The position numbers and the translations under genes were made by a program. From Thinopyrum elongatum (lineage: Eukaryota; Streptophyta; Magnoliopsida; Poales; Poaceae): a stretch of 64,000 bases of DNA. Below the pieces are notes generated by a model that searched no databases, was not told where the DNA came from, and saw only the letters and a program-made list of their open reading frames with translations. Positions 21,381-32,435 of the stretch are shown here, piece by piece. How positions within the stretch are numbered: position 1 is the first letter of the stretch; each line of letters begins with the position of its first letter. Location of the stretch: the NCBI GenBank assembly GCA_011799875.1, contig CM022299.1, forward strand, positions 350,344,526 through 350,408,525, read 5' to 3'.

Positions 21381-22217
21381 GGGCTATGGGGCGGAGTGGC
21401 TGGACAACCGTATAGTGCATTGGTTTGTCAAGAGCTCAAGGACAGACGACGAAGGAAATTTGGATTCCCCTTCAATCCTAGTCATTTATTACCGCACACG
21501 GTTACTTTCCGTAGCCTGTGGAAACTGTGTGCTCTGACCCTATTGTGGGTTGCTTTCTGATTGGCCGCCACCCCAGCACGTGGATCGCGCGTGTGCACCG
21601 TGATCAAACGACATTCCATGTCCCTATCATCACACCGGTGTAGCTGTAGCTGGGATTTGATGTTTTTGCACCGCCGTCCTGGTTGATGCATGTAACTACA
21701 AATAATATCACTAGAAACTATGTTTACTAGTAAGGTACACATGCATTGCACACATGAGATTTGGCAACCAAATTATGAATAAATACCACACTATAGCATG
21801 TAAGCTTTGAGTCATATATGCATGATGTAGATGTTCATTTAATTCTTATAGTTCATCTCATTCAAAATCAATAGTTTTTATAAAAAAGTTAATCTATTTT
21901 AAGATTCATGGAATTATGCGTTGTAAAGCATAAAGTAAAAACAAATAATGGCAATTCATCTAGAAAAAAAAGTTTGGGAAATTATGATACGGAAGCTTCT
22001 AGAACAAAGGAGAAGTGCTTGTGTTTTGAGGTTTGAGCATTATGCTTAAGTTCAACCATGGAATCTTCTAGATTGTACATGTGGCAGAATCTGGTGGAAT
22101 GTAGATGATATCCAACGGCCAGTGGTGCTCGGATTTGCCATCTCTGCACCATCGGATTGGCCTCATCCAACGACCATCTTTCAAAGTTATTCACACACTA
22201 TTATAGGGGTATAGAAG
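21381..22217. other. AT-rich intergenic DNA
   Basis: Only short spurious open frames; no repeat ends or gene recognised. Confidence 0.45.
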
Positions 22218-22325
22218 AAATATGAATCCATCGATATAATTTTTGGTGACATTCATTATTATTTTCTTAGTTCAATCTGTGGTCAAAGTTTGGCACAAAA
22301 TACTAAGGGGACCAATAAATCAGGA
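22218..22325 (+). repeat. fragment of the 26937-27149 MITE family
   Basis: ATATGAATCCATCGATATAA, TTGGTCAAAGTTTGGCACAA and AAGGGGACCAATAAA match the right half of the MITE at 26937-27149. Only this half is present. Confidence 0.6.
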
Positions 22326-22918
22326 TGGTGGTAGTAAATTTCTACAAAATGCACATAATGGCCTAAATATGGTAAATGAACCCGGAAAAGTGCCAAATTT
22401 GAACACAGTGCTTTGTAGGGTGTATGTTGATCGTAGAAAAAAAAGTGAACTGCCACATTAATTGAGTACTTTTGCAAACTACAAAATCAATATACCACCA
22501 CGCCAACGTCTGACCGCCCTGGCCCACCGAAACCCCTTCCATCGCTAGCGCGCGCTTCCCGCCTAAAACGGTCACCGTCGCTCCAGAACGCCAATGCCGC
22601 ATTCACGCCCGACGGGACCTCTCACTGGCGCCGGCATTACAACAGCGTGACGGCCGAGAGAGTGCCACCCACACGGCATCCCGGTGCAAGCGACTGCTCC
22701 GCGTTAACGACACCACGGCCATCCGTCCATCCGCCGCCCACATTAATGACACGCGGCTGCCGACGAACCTACTTCGGTGCCAGCCGTCCCTCCGTCTGCC
22801 GCGTCTCATTGCCATTTGCCTGCTATATTAACTTCAGCCCCAGCCATAGCCAAAGACCCACAGTCATTCTCCTTTGGTCCCTTCCTTCTGTCGGCACCAC
22901 TCCAACTATGGCCTCCTC

Positions 22919-23058
22919 GCGCTCCAAAGCTCTCTTGGACGTACTGTCGCAGCAGCAGACGAAGGACATCGCCGGCTCCGCTCCGGGTGCGCTCCAAAGC
23001 TCTCTTGGACGTACTGTCGTAGGAGCAGACGAAGGACATCGCCTGCTCCCCCTGGCCG
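22919..23058 (+). repeat. 70-bp tandem duplication
   Basis: GCGCTCCAAAGCTCTCTTGG starts at 22919 and again at 22989, with the following CAGACGAAGGACATCGCC conserved. A length of 70 is not a multiple of three, so it shifts the host frame. Confidence 0.85.
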
Positions 23059-23239
23059 CCCTCCGCTGCCATGAACACGAAGCCGGCGCGCATGTGCGGC
23101 GCAGCCGGCAGCGAGGAAGAGTAGTACATTGTAGGTCACCGCCGCTCTGGTCTCAGGAAGGCCACCGCTCCTCCACTCAGTCGACGCCAAGCTTGGTGGG
23201 GTACACATTGATGGCTGATTAGCCGCTTGACAGCGACGT

Positions 23240-23331
23240 GGAGGCGGAAATCTTCAGAACTTTGTGCTCCGGAGGAGGAGGTTATGGAGGCGAAAATCTT
23301 CAGAACTTTGTGCTCCGGAGGAGGAGGTTAT
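23240..23331 (+). repeat. 46-bp tandem duplication
   Basis: Two adjacent copies of a unit from GGAGGCGRAAATCTTCAGA to GGAGGAGGAGGTTAT, starting 23240 and 23286, nearly identical. 46 is not a multiple of three. Confidence 0.9.
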
Positions 23332-23774
23332 GGAGGCGAAGCTGGACAAAGGCAAGGCGGATGAGGAGGAGGCAAAGGCAATAGACGGAGCGTCAGTTCT
23401 CGGGGCTCATGGCCGGACATGGTGGTCCGGCATCGGCGATCGTTTAGATTAGGTTTACAGTAGGTTTTAGTACGGTTTGTGCGAAATATGTAATGAATTT
23501 CGTCCGGTTTATAGGAAAAGTTTTTGAAATGTAATGAATTTCATTCGGTTAATATGAAATTTGCTTTGTTTGCACAAATTTCATCCGGTTAGTTCACATA
23601 GTTGTCGAAAGGTATGCGGGCAGCATTGGATGGCATCCTTTGGCATCAGTGTCCTCGGACAGATGCCGGTGTAAATTTGTGGGTCAGCGCTGGAGATGCC
23701 CTAACTATCATGCTATAATCGCTAACAGTGCTCCATTATTTCATAGGGAATAGTTATCCCAAGATCAAAATCAG

Positions 23775-23905
23775 ATCCACCGTGTTTCGCACTCCTCCCT
23801 CGTAAGAGTGGAGATTCTTGCTTACATAAAAATAACAAGTGGACGGCACTGTAGCACGTCATATCACTCAAACCCACTAGGCCAAACTAGCCCGCCTAAC
23901 GCGCG
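23775..23905 (+). repeat. duplication block B, partial copy 2
   Basis: CCGTGTTTCGCACTCCTCC is shared with 20338 and 24654. The following GTAGCACGTCATATCACT and AACCCACTAGGCCAAACTAG are shared with 25009-25055. Confidence 0.75.
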
Positions 23906-24354
23906 GGAAAGCCCCGCCCTCGTCATTTTGTTCTGGATTTCTATCGATCGATCACACGAAAATGTTACACTTTGGAAATCCAAAAGGAAAAGGCGGCACA
24001 CTTAAAGCACGCCTGTCGCATTCGCGTCGCACCCCCGACATTCGGTATCGTACGCCGCTCACCAAAGGGGACATGCGTTGTCTTGCATTTTCACTGACAT
24101 GTGGGACTACAATTGAATAAACCGTCGATAGCCGAAATGTAATCGCTCGGCGGGCATCGGCTGAGAAGAGAGAGACGGGGGAGGGAGAAGAGATCGCCCG
24201 CCCGCCTCGCACGGACTCCAAGAAATATGGTGATATTGTGAGGTGGTGCATGCGGGAGTCCGGACCGCTCCCAAGCCTGCTTCTGACCGCCCTGGCCCAC
24301 CAGAAAGCCCCTCCCCCTCCCGCGCGCACTCCCCCCAGGCGCCAGCTGCATTCA

Positions 24355-24612
24355 GAGCAAGTACAATACTGGGCTATAAGCCCGCTTATGTGGAGTCTAT
24401 AAGCCCGCTTATGTGGAGGAGAGAGGCATTGAAAAAGTGAAGGAGTGGGCTCTAATGCAAGAGCCCGTCTCTACACGTGCTCCTAGGTATAAAAAAAATT
24501 TGTGTCTAAAAAAAGAAGGTAAAAAACATTTGAGAGGAAATAGATAGAGAGAAAGTGAGAAAAAGTTGTAATCTTATAGCCAACCTTATAGTCAACACTA
24601 TGGTACATGAGG
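24355..24612. mobile_element. MITE with GAGCAAGTACAATA-type ends
   Basis: Left end GAGCAAGTACAATAC and right end CTATGGTACATGAGG are imperfect inverted repeats. Inside the left arm a GGCTATAAGCCCGCTTATGT segment is partly duplicated; the right arm has TTATAGCCAACCTTATAG. About 258 bp without a gene. Confidence 0.55.
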
Positions 24613-24651
24613 AAGGAGGGAGTTGTGCACATGCCAAGTTCACTGGGCTGC

Positions 24652-25055
24652 CGTGTTTCACACTCCTCCGTCGTAACAGTGGAGACAATAGCTTTCATAA
24701 AAAATAAACAATGAATACTCCTTGCTCGTCCTTGATATCAGAAAGAATACTTTCATTCGCCGACATGTGGGACGTCGACCATCCTGGTCCACTTGCCATG
24801 CACAAAATTATAGTGCACCACACAGTAGTGTAGGGGAGAGTCGTAGCGCCGTAGAAATAAATGACTAATGAGCCATCAAATCGCAGGCCCAACCCTGGTC
24901 GTAGTTGCTCGGACGAAGGAACCATCATGACTTTGTTGAATCCGCTTCTTCAAGAAAACTTACTGCACCCGCAATACTGCTACCACACACGAAGACTGGA
25001 CGCCACTGTAGCACGTCATATCACTGAAACCCACTAGGCCAAACTAGCTCGCCTA
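24652..25055 (+). repeat. duplication block B, copy 3
   Basis: Collinear with 20338-20700 (to about 24985) and then with 23845-23905. Compared with 20338 it has an insertion ACAAAATTATAGTGCACCAC and loses the CATGCAGAACTCCAAG segment. Confidence 0.75.
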
Positions 25056-25785
25056 GGATTTGTACGTCTCTGTAGTGCTATGATTTTGTAGCACACATAT
25101 CCTTTGTCAATCTAACGACTAGAAAGAAATGGAGGGTCTTTCTCTCTCTATATATCTCTCTCCATCCCACAACCCCTCTAGCACACGTACACACTCTCTG
25201 TAGCCACTCCGAAAGTACGACGTCACTACACATTCACGCTTTCGGAAAAAAAATTACACATTCATGCATGTTACAAGTACGTGCCAATTTTGCTGGCTAT
25301 TAATGTGAATGTATCCGTGAACCAACTCTTTGAGTTTGATGTGAATTAATGTATAATTGTGGACTATTGTCTGATCGATCGCTAAGCCTACAATTTTAGG
25401 TGCTTGGGCTATTGGCCGATCGACGACGGATCAGACCTATAAGTGTACCACGAGCTCATCAGTCCCAACGTTTCTCTTCGGTGAGTGTTTGCAAGTACTA
25501 TAGCTCGCACAGTAGCTAGCCTACTAACACCAAGAATCATCAAATAAGCCCTGCTGATATGATAAACAGTTCAAACTTACATCTAAGCATGCCATATATT
25601 ACATCAAAAGCTGGTGAGGATACATCTGTTTCCATAACTCGGAGAGGGTTCGCATGATTCACTATCAAACAAAAGTAGCAAGTACCGCCCATACAAGACT
25701 GTGCACTAGCCCTAAGATGGTTTGATAACGTGCATCGTTCTGGTAATTAAACACAATGCAAACTACGTTGAAGGATTAGCGCGAC
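25056..25785. other. intergenic DNA, no gene seen
   Basis: Contains a CT-rich stretch near 25140-25170 and otherwise nothing recognised. Confidence 0.4.
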
Positions 25786-26460
25786 CTACTGTTTCTTGTC
25801 ATCGATCTCTCGGGCAATGTCCACAGCACGGACAATGGCATGGGAATCGATCTCTGGGGAAATGTCCACAGGATTGACCGCGACATCGGAATCGATCTCT
25901 GGGGTGATGTCCACAGGACAGACAGCGGCTTGGGGATCGATCTCCGGGGCGATGTCCACAGGACGGACCGCGACATCGGAATCATCAAGGACGTCTACCG
26001 ACACCTGCACAACCCTAACATATTAGCAAGCACATTGCAAATAATCAAAAACCACAATTATGGTAAGCCATTTTTTTACCTTGTGCAGCTCACCGGGGGA
26101 TCCCATCCCTCCGGGGGCCATCTCCTCGATGGGGGCCATCGCCTTGCCAGGGAAATACTGCTTCTCAACGGCGACTATCTCCTCAAACTCGGCCTTGAGC
26201 CTCTCATAGGTGGCCATTAGAGTTTCTGGGGTAGGTACGGTGGGGCCCTTGCTGTTCTTCCCGCTTTCTTGGTTGAGGAGTTCGTCCGCCAACGTCGTCA
26301 ACTCTTTGGCTAGTGCTTGTTTCTTGGAGTTCTTCACCTCCATGGGTTGGCCCGCCAACATGGCCAACTCATTGGCCTGTGCTCACTTCCTGGAGATCTC
26401 TGTCTTGAGTGGGTTGTCCGCCGGCAACTCTTTGCCTAGTGCTCCAGGATCCATCAATAA
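25786..26460 (-). pseudogene. unidentified spliced gene fragment with 15-residue repeats
   Basis: Two minus-strand exons join in frame across a 75-bp intron (donor AAG|GTAAAAA at 26079, acceptor TGTGCAG ending 26005, phase 0). The upstream exon (to about 26460) encodes NSKKQALAKELTTLADELLN and YERLKAEFEEIVAVEKQYFP, with a TGA near 26381 after TEISRK. The downstream exon encodes four copies of a 15-residue unit (DSDVAVRPVDIAPEI type) ending REIDDKKQ at TAG. Coding-like sequence also lies upstream (about 26590-26900, e.g. LKPFLPYLEENLTPGYSLLP before a GTGGGC donor). Lys/Glu-rich helices suggest a coiled coil. I do not recognise the family; it may be a transposon-captured gene. Confidence 0.4.
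25801..25980 (-). repeat. 45-bp coding minisatellite, four units
   Basis: Units beginning ATCGATCTC (plus strand) start at 25801, 25846, 25891 and 25936. 45 bp is a multiple of three, so each unit adds 15 residues without changing frame. Confidence 0.92.
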
Positions 26461-26936
26461 ACTAACAAACAAAAAGCAATCGAAAGGAAACCACAATCGC
26501 AATGAAAACGGGAAAAGAATAGGCATTGAGAATCGGTCGGTGCTTCACAAAAAGAAGATTCTTGGAATGAAAATATAGTAGCATCACTAATTCGCCCACC
26601 TTTCCTTCGTCGGTACAGAAGAAAAATGGCAGAAGTGAGTAGCCTGGAGTGAGGTTTTCTTCAAGATAGGGGAGAAAGGGCTTCAACGAGCGTTCCAGTG
26701 AAATGATGGTTGCTTCGTCTCGTCCAACTTTGAGGCCACTTTACCACTGTTGGTAAAGGTGTAGGTTTTGTGATATGACGGGTCATGACAGCCACACCGG
26801 GGTGACTGGTGAGTCTCCACTGTAGCACCTCGCTGTGATTTGGTGGATGGCACGCGAGCCCGGATGCTTGATGTCCCGCATGTAATAGAGCGGCTAGTCA
26901 TAGAGTTTGGACGATAGACGAGGAGCTCTGTCCTAG

Positions 26937-27149
26937 TTTATTGGTCCCTATGATAACCTATGCCAAATTTTGACTATAAATTTAACTAACCAAATGTTCA
27001 TGCATGTCACAAAAAATTACATCATTGAAAACTATGTTCAAATATGAATCCAAGGATATAATTTTTGTTAACATGCACTAACATTTTGTCAGTTAAATCT
27101 TTGGTCAAAATTTAGCACAAATTACAAAGGGGACCAATAAAGATTGTAC
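26937..27149. mobile_element. MITE with TTTATTGGTCCC inverted ends
   Basis: Left TTTATTGGTCCCTATGATAA and right end reading GGGGACCAATAAA form a long imperfect inverted repeat that continues inward (CCAAATTTTGACT against TTGGTCAAAATTT). About 213 bp, AT-rich, non-coding. A half copy is at 22218-22325. Confidence 0.65.
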
Positions 27150-27336
27150 TCTCACATTTTGTTTTGAGGATACTCCCACATAGAAAATATAAATAATAAT
27201 GCATGTTGGTGCAGCCCACGTTTCCGATAATTTGAGCCGTGGGCTTGTTCACAATTTTCACGACGCGGTGGTTGTTCACTTAATGGAGGGTCTAGTACCA
27301 GACTTGAACAATACAAAGTGCGACCTCGCACACCGT
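27150..27336. other. spacer between two MITEs
   Basis: No gene. Ends with CACACCGT (27329-27336), the likely left target copy of the next element. Confidence 0.4.
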
Positions 27337-27655
27337 TAGGGCTGGAACAAAAGCTCGTAGCTCGCGAGCAATGATCCCTCGATAGTTCGGCTTGTTATCC
27401 TCGTGGGTCGCTTCTTAATGAACAAAGCCAATCATCAATTTCTTAAGGAGCTTAACGAACTAGCTAACAAGTTTGACGCTAAGTTCATTAGTAACAACAC
27501 AACACATGTTTCATCTTACGTGAATTTTCTTTTAATGAGCTTCGAACGAACCGAGTCGAGCAGGGTTTTTTGCTCGTTAATCTTTCGGAGCTTAACAAGC
27601 CGAGCCTTAACGAGCACGAACTTAACGAGCCGAGCAGCTCATTAATCCACCCCTG
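27337..27655. mobile_element. non-autonomous hAT-like MITE, GAGC/GCTC rich
   Basis: Starts TAGGGCTGGAAC and ends CCACCCCTG, imperfect inverted ends of hAT type. The interior is rich in AGCTCG/CGAGC and TTAACGAG words. Flanking 8-mers CACACCGT and CACACCAC match at 6 of 8, consistent with an 8-bp target duplication that has mutated. Confidence 0.6.
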
Positions 27656-27663
27656 CACACCAC

Positions 27664-28899
27664 TTGGAATAAGCGGGTAGCTATCTCAAAAAACAATCAA
27701 CAACTCAAAAAAAAAAAGGCGACCTGGCATGTACACAATTTTAAATGATTGTTTTGATGGAGTGAAAAAAGAAAACTACCCCACTATACGTATATATATA
27801 GGCAGGAGCCTCCGCGCTTGCTTGCTAGGGTTGCTCTATTCACACACTCTCATCCTCTCCAGATCTAAACAAGATAGCGGTGGTAACACTGTCTTTCTAT
27901 CCTCACCGCTGGTTACAGATCCGGACGTATCCCCTCCGCCGGTGAAGGGGAGGAGGGGCAGCGTTTAGGTTATCGTCGATAGCGAGGGAGGAGACCCACT
28001 GCCGGCTGCACCGTTATCTCTGGCCGAGCGCTGGCGCGGGAGGTCCTCTGATCCCTTCATCGCTGCCCTAGTGTGGGCGGATCCGGCCTCCCGCCGCCCA
28101 CCTATCCACACCCCGATGACCTTCAGGTATATCTTCCTCCGAAACCAGCCTAGCTCTACTTCCCCAGCTTGTTACATCGCTGCATGTGCATCATTTTCTA
28201 CCTCTCAGCCCCCTCATAGTTAGGCTCGATCGGATGGTCCAACGTCACCTAATTTTTTTTCTATTGTTAGAGGTAAAGCTACTTCATGGAGTCGAATCTT
28301 CTACTTGGTTCAAACAAGAAATAAAGGGGGAAAAGTTAGTATGTACATCGGACTTGGTACAAACAGGAAAGAAAGGGGGTGAAAGTAGTACAGACTGGTC
28401 ATCCAACCGGTCTCTTGGTCGAAAAGGGAAATATAGGGGAAACGTTGTACACAGTGGTATGACCAGGACTAGATTTGCTATCCACACATATGAATAGGTG
28501 GCTAGAGTGAACAAAAATGGGACCAACCAACATATGTTGCTTGGATGTTTGTTTCTCGGAGCAGCAAACTCTGAATCACCACTTTATGCCCCGGTTTAGG
28601 TACATGGTGCTGGACTGCTGGTGCACCCACTGTCCCATGACCTTATAGCAAATATTTAGCTGTTCTAAATCTAATGCCCCTGGTAAAATGAAGACATGCC
28701 ACTGTTATAAGCCATGACAAGTTTAACCAATTGTTTTTGCCAGTAATTGTTTGAGATTCTGACTGTTTCCTTTGTAGCTTTTTGTGCAAATAGGGATATC
28801 CATTTCATCTCGTTACTATTGCGACCTTTTGGTGCACTGCACAAAACACTTCTTAAAAGAAGTGACTTTTGTGCTGTTTAACTGGAATGTCACACCGGA
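27664..28899 (+). other. gene-like 5' region without a confident ORF
   Basis: A TATATATATAG stretch near 27788-27800 is followed by CT-rich, then GC-rich sequence (about 27830-28130), resembling a promoter and first exon. I cannot assemble a convincing protein. AT-rich, intron-like sequence follows. Confidence 0.25.
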
Positions 28900-31130
28900 A
28901 CCGTTGGTTCATTTCGGTGGAACTGCACAAAGGGAGATCTGTGTTCCAATCTTCATCCTCCATATTGGCACCATAACCTTCCTTTAGGTAAGAATGATAT
29001 TTAATGCATGTGTTCACCTCTATTTTGCGACTGCCATGAGAAAATAATGCTATTGTTTACTAGTACACTTGTACTCCCTCACTGACAAAACCAAATTTGA
29101 AATAGAATGCCAATCATGTACTTGGTTTCACCAATTGGTGAGGAGAAAGAGAAACAGAGCAAGAAGAAGAAGAAGAAGAAGAAGAAGAAGAAGAAGAAGA
29201 AGAAGGAAATGAAGAAGATCACACGATGGTACCGTCCTATGTTATCCTAACATCTTGCTAGTGGTATTGTATTGCTGTGTTGCTACTAGTCTTAATTTAC
29301 TTGAAGAAATGCACTTGTATTACTTAGTATAGTAGTACTTGGCTTGACGACACATCATACTAATTAACTGGATTCTGGATGCATGTGTGACCCAGCTCTA
29401 CACGATCAACAGTGCCAAGGTGATCTTGCTGAAGCCGAGACCTCGGTCGAGGCCATTCAAGGGCTCCGGCAACGTCTCCCTTACATGTGAGATGATCCTC
29501 CAGGAGCCCTTCCACTTCTGCTGTCTCTCCTGCAAGGTCACTTAATGAATTACGAGTACTTAAGTAGCACTAATTAATTGCTGCCTAATTTTGCTGTCGG
29601 AGTTAAACAAATCTTTAGTAGCACCCTATGCTGAATCATGTACGTGTGAATGTGTGTCTGTGGAGGTGAACCATGTGGTGGAGCAGGGAGGGGAACTTGG
29701 TAGTGTCATGACATAATAATGCTATTGTTTTGCATGTCAATTTATTGCCACTGGTTCAATGAGGCAATGTTTTGCTACTGTATTGTCCATCATGAATTTG
29801 ATGCTACTGTTAAAGTAATATGCTAATGTCTTTCTATCCTTTCGCACTAAGCTAATGAAGGTTTCACCTTGTTCCTACTTGTGCAAACAGGGATCATGTT
29901 GTGCCAATCGTACATTTTAGTGAAACTGCACAAGAGAATACAATGAACTGTATCCCAGCCAGTGCTTTAACTCTGCTGGAAGTTCTTGATAATCTTTCGA
30001 TATAATCTCACCACTGGTAAACAAGAGTGATGTCAACCATAAATTTTAAGTGCACAAAAATATGTCCTATTGAATGATTCCAGTGAGTGCTTTATCATCT
30101 CTTCTGGGACTACTTGAATAAGCTTCTTGCTCAGGTTGGTACCGGCCTAAGGCCTTCATCCATATTAGTTTGATGTCATCTCTATTTGTATCGTGCTACT
30201 GTGTTGCTACTGTCATGAGAAACTCCTTTATCTTTCCACCTTAAATTTTTGCAACCTATGATACATGGCAATGCTTTGAGTGTTGAGCTAATTGGCACTG
30301 ATTAAATAAACTAATACCTCTCTTTAAGCAAGACTACTATGTTGCTAACTTTACCTATTAAAATAATGAGGGTGCTTCTATTTGTCAGTGTATGTTTCAT
30401 CAACTAGTCCCACTATTACAGTAATCTCACTATCTCAATATATGTGCCAACAGGGATGCTCGATTTTGGTGGAACTGCACAAAAACTTTGGGTGCTTCAT
30501 TGCCTCGACTGCATCCTCCCTTTCCTGTCAGTCGCTTATCTCAGCTTCCAGTCAAAGGAAATAGTAATTGATATGCTTCCTCACACAGGTTGGCAACGGT
30601 CTTTATCCTGATTATTGTGCTTGTCATATGTATTGGCAATTTGGTACTGTGCTACGGTTGGCCGATTTCATAAAGGAGTAACTTGGAGCCTGAACTCGCA
30701 GGCAAATAATTACATTGGGCGATTCAGTAGAACTGCACAAAAAGATCAGATGGACAAATACTTATGCTGCTGCTATGTACTCCAAAGTCCACTCAGACAA
30801 GCATCGATGTTGACAAGAAGAAGTGCCAGAGTGAACGCCAACAATATTGCTTGGCGCATAGTCCAGAAAAACGCAGTCCAGTCTTTGGTCCCAACTTGTG
30901 CCTTTTGGTTATCGGCACATATGGTAGCAAACTGTATGGCATGGAGTCTGACGATTCCAGACAAGTTGGTTGACGCGTATATTCATCTGGCACTTAATCA
31001 GTCTGCACGCCAGGGATGCTCCATTTCAGTTGAACTGCACAAAAAATTTGGGTGGTTCATTTTATCAACTGCCTCCTTTCTTGTTTGCAATGTAGAATTT
31101 TGGCGAGCTACAGGACCAAGATGAGCTAGT
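28900..31130 (+). repeat. diverged copies of an exon-like module (QGCSI-VELHK)
   Basis: A segment with GTGGAACTGCACAAA recurs in diverged form at about 28917, 29922, 30470, 30727 and 31029. In several copies it is preceded by an acceptor-like CAACAGGGAT or CCAGGGATGCTC. Two copies translate to closely similar peptides: QGCSILVELHKNFGCFIAST (30440-30540) and QGCSISVELHKKFGWFILST (31005-31085). Spacing is irregular (about 1005, 548, 257 and 302 bp). Either ancient exon duplication in a decayed gene or an undescribed repeat family. Confidence 0.5.
29160..29205 (+). repeat. (GAA)n microsatellite
   Basis: About 15 uninterrupted AAG/GAA triplets; one-strand purine tract. Confidence 0.95.
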
Positions 31131-32379
31131 AAACTAGTTGGATGAAAGTAGTGGCCAAGTTGCTCAAACCTCCCTCGGCATCGAGGCCACTATCTCTAGG
31201 ATAAACCTACAAGCAAAGTTCAGATTGTCTGTGCTGCCTCTTATGTACTCGAAAGTTTGCTCGTACAAGCATTAATTTTAGCAAGAAGTACCACCGAGTG
31301 AACACCATTTACCAGTCTGTATGCTAGGTAATTAATGTTTGTCCATGGATGATATTGGCTATGATCTCTCAATCATTTGGATGAGTAAACATGCTGAACA
31401 TGTGTATATCTAATTCTTTTTGTGAATGTTATCTATGAATATTGTCTTGTGATCTATCAATTATTTGGATGCATAGACATGCTGAACTTGTGTATATATG
31501 AATCTTTTGAGTTGTTGATTGTGAATGTTGGCTATGAATATGAACGTGTCCTGTGAACCTGAGTTTGTTATGAATGTTTACCTTTTCTGTTGTACTTGTG
31601 TGTGAACTTGTTAGAATGTCTACTGTGGGATTGTGACGTGTGAGTGTCAATGGCACTCCTTCCCGAGAAGAATCGCACCTGCTTGCGCATCAGCTCTTTT
31701 TTTATCTTTTTGCTCTGTCTTCCCCCCTCCCCCGCTCAACCCCCGCCGTAATGTTTTCGGCCTCAAAACAAACATAGTACTGCGTTTTTTTGGGCCTTGA
31801 TGAAAAATCAAGGGCTGCTTTCTGTAGGTTGGCCCGCCTAGCAAATGGGCTGCTGGTCCACCACGGACTGGTGCAGAGGCAAATAAAAAATGCCATCGAG
31901 AGCCATCCACTGAAAAAAAAGTCGCGTCTGATGTGCTTCTTCAGTCGCGCCGCCGACCCCCTCTTTACTCCAGTGCGCTCCATTCCCCAACCGCCAGCAC
32001 GAGATGGAAGTTTATTTCCCCCTCGCGCTGCTGGGGGATTGAAGAAGCGCGGCATCAAATCCAACAGCGGCAATGGCTGCTTGTCCAAGTGATTTTGAGA
32101 TAAGAAACTGCATGTTTCAGAGGCAGAGCATTTAAATCAACGCGCACTTTTCAAACATGGATAACAGAATGTTGGAAATTTTATTCATGGTGAAAAATGG
32201 AACTAACAAAAAGTTAACATCATGCTGATCAACATTCATGTATAGCACATCTTCATATGATGCAAAGTCAAAAAGATATGCTATTTTCAAAATGGAAGAC
32301 AATGTTGAGTGTGTGAAAAACTGGGTAAACTAGGGATGAAATTTTGGCAAGTGTTAGATATTTTTCAACTGCACTACTT
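31131..32379. other. intergenic, no gene recognised
   Basis: Contains internal repeats of TGCTGAACTTGTGTATAT type near 31390 and 31480 and an AT-rich stretch; no supported gene or element end. Confidence 0.4.
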
Positions 32380-32435
32380 GGAATCGAACCCGGGCAGTAC
32401 AACTTTTGGGTGAGAGGGCTACAGCCGCCGGGCTA
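32380..32435 (-). repeat. tRNA-like (SINE-type) polymerase III box pair
   Basis: On the minus strand TAGCCCGGCGG (32435-32425) resembles an A box and GGTTCGATTCC (32390-32380) is a perfect B box, 34 bp apart. The rest does not fold into a complete tRNA that I can see, so this is probably a tRNA-derived SINE head or tRNA relic. Confidence 0.35.

Larger units (their letters stand above)
22908..23461 (+). pseudogene. degraded ORF starting MASSRSKALLDVLSQQQ
   Basis: An ATG at 22908 opens MASSRSKALLDVLSQQQTK. A 70-bp tandem duplication (22919 and 22989) shifts the second copy out of frame, and later coding-like segments (RRSRQRGR, PSLVGYTLMAD, then TAG 23220) are followed by a 46-bp duplication. 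GC-rich with a following AT-rich 3'-UTR-like tail that is conserved in duplication copy 1. Looks like a small gene broken by slippage duplications. Family unknown. Confidence 0.4.
22455..23774 (+). repeat. segmental duplication block A, copy 2
   Basis: Corresponds to 18290-19017 but with an additional GC-rich middle (about 22740-23440) holding a degraded ORF. Ends at GATCAAAATCAGATC and continues directly into block B (CACCGTGTTTCGCACTCC). The 1.3-kb DUF295-bearing segment found between the same blocks in copy 1 is therefore missing here. Confidence 0.75.

Noticed and set aside
32380..32435. Functional tRNA gene
   Set aside because: Only A-box-like and B-box sequences match; no complete acceptor stem or anticodon arm found by eye.
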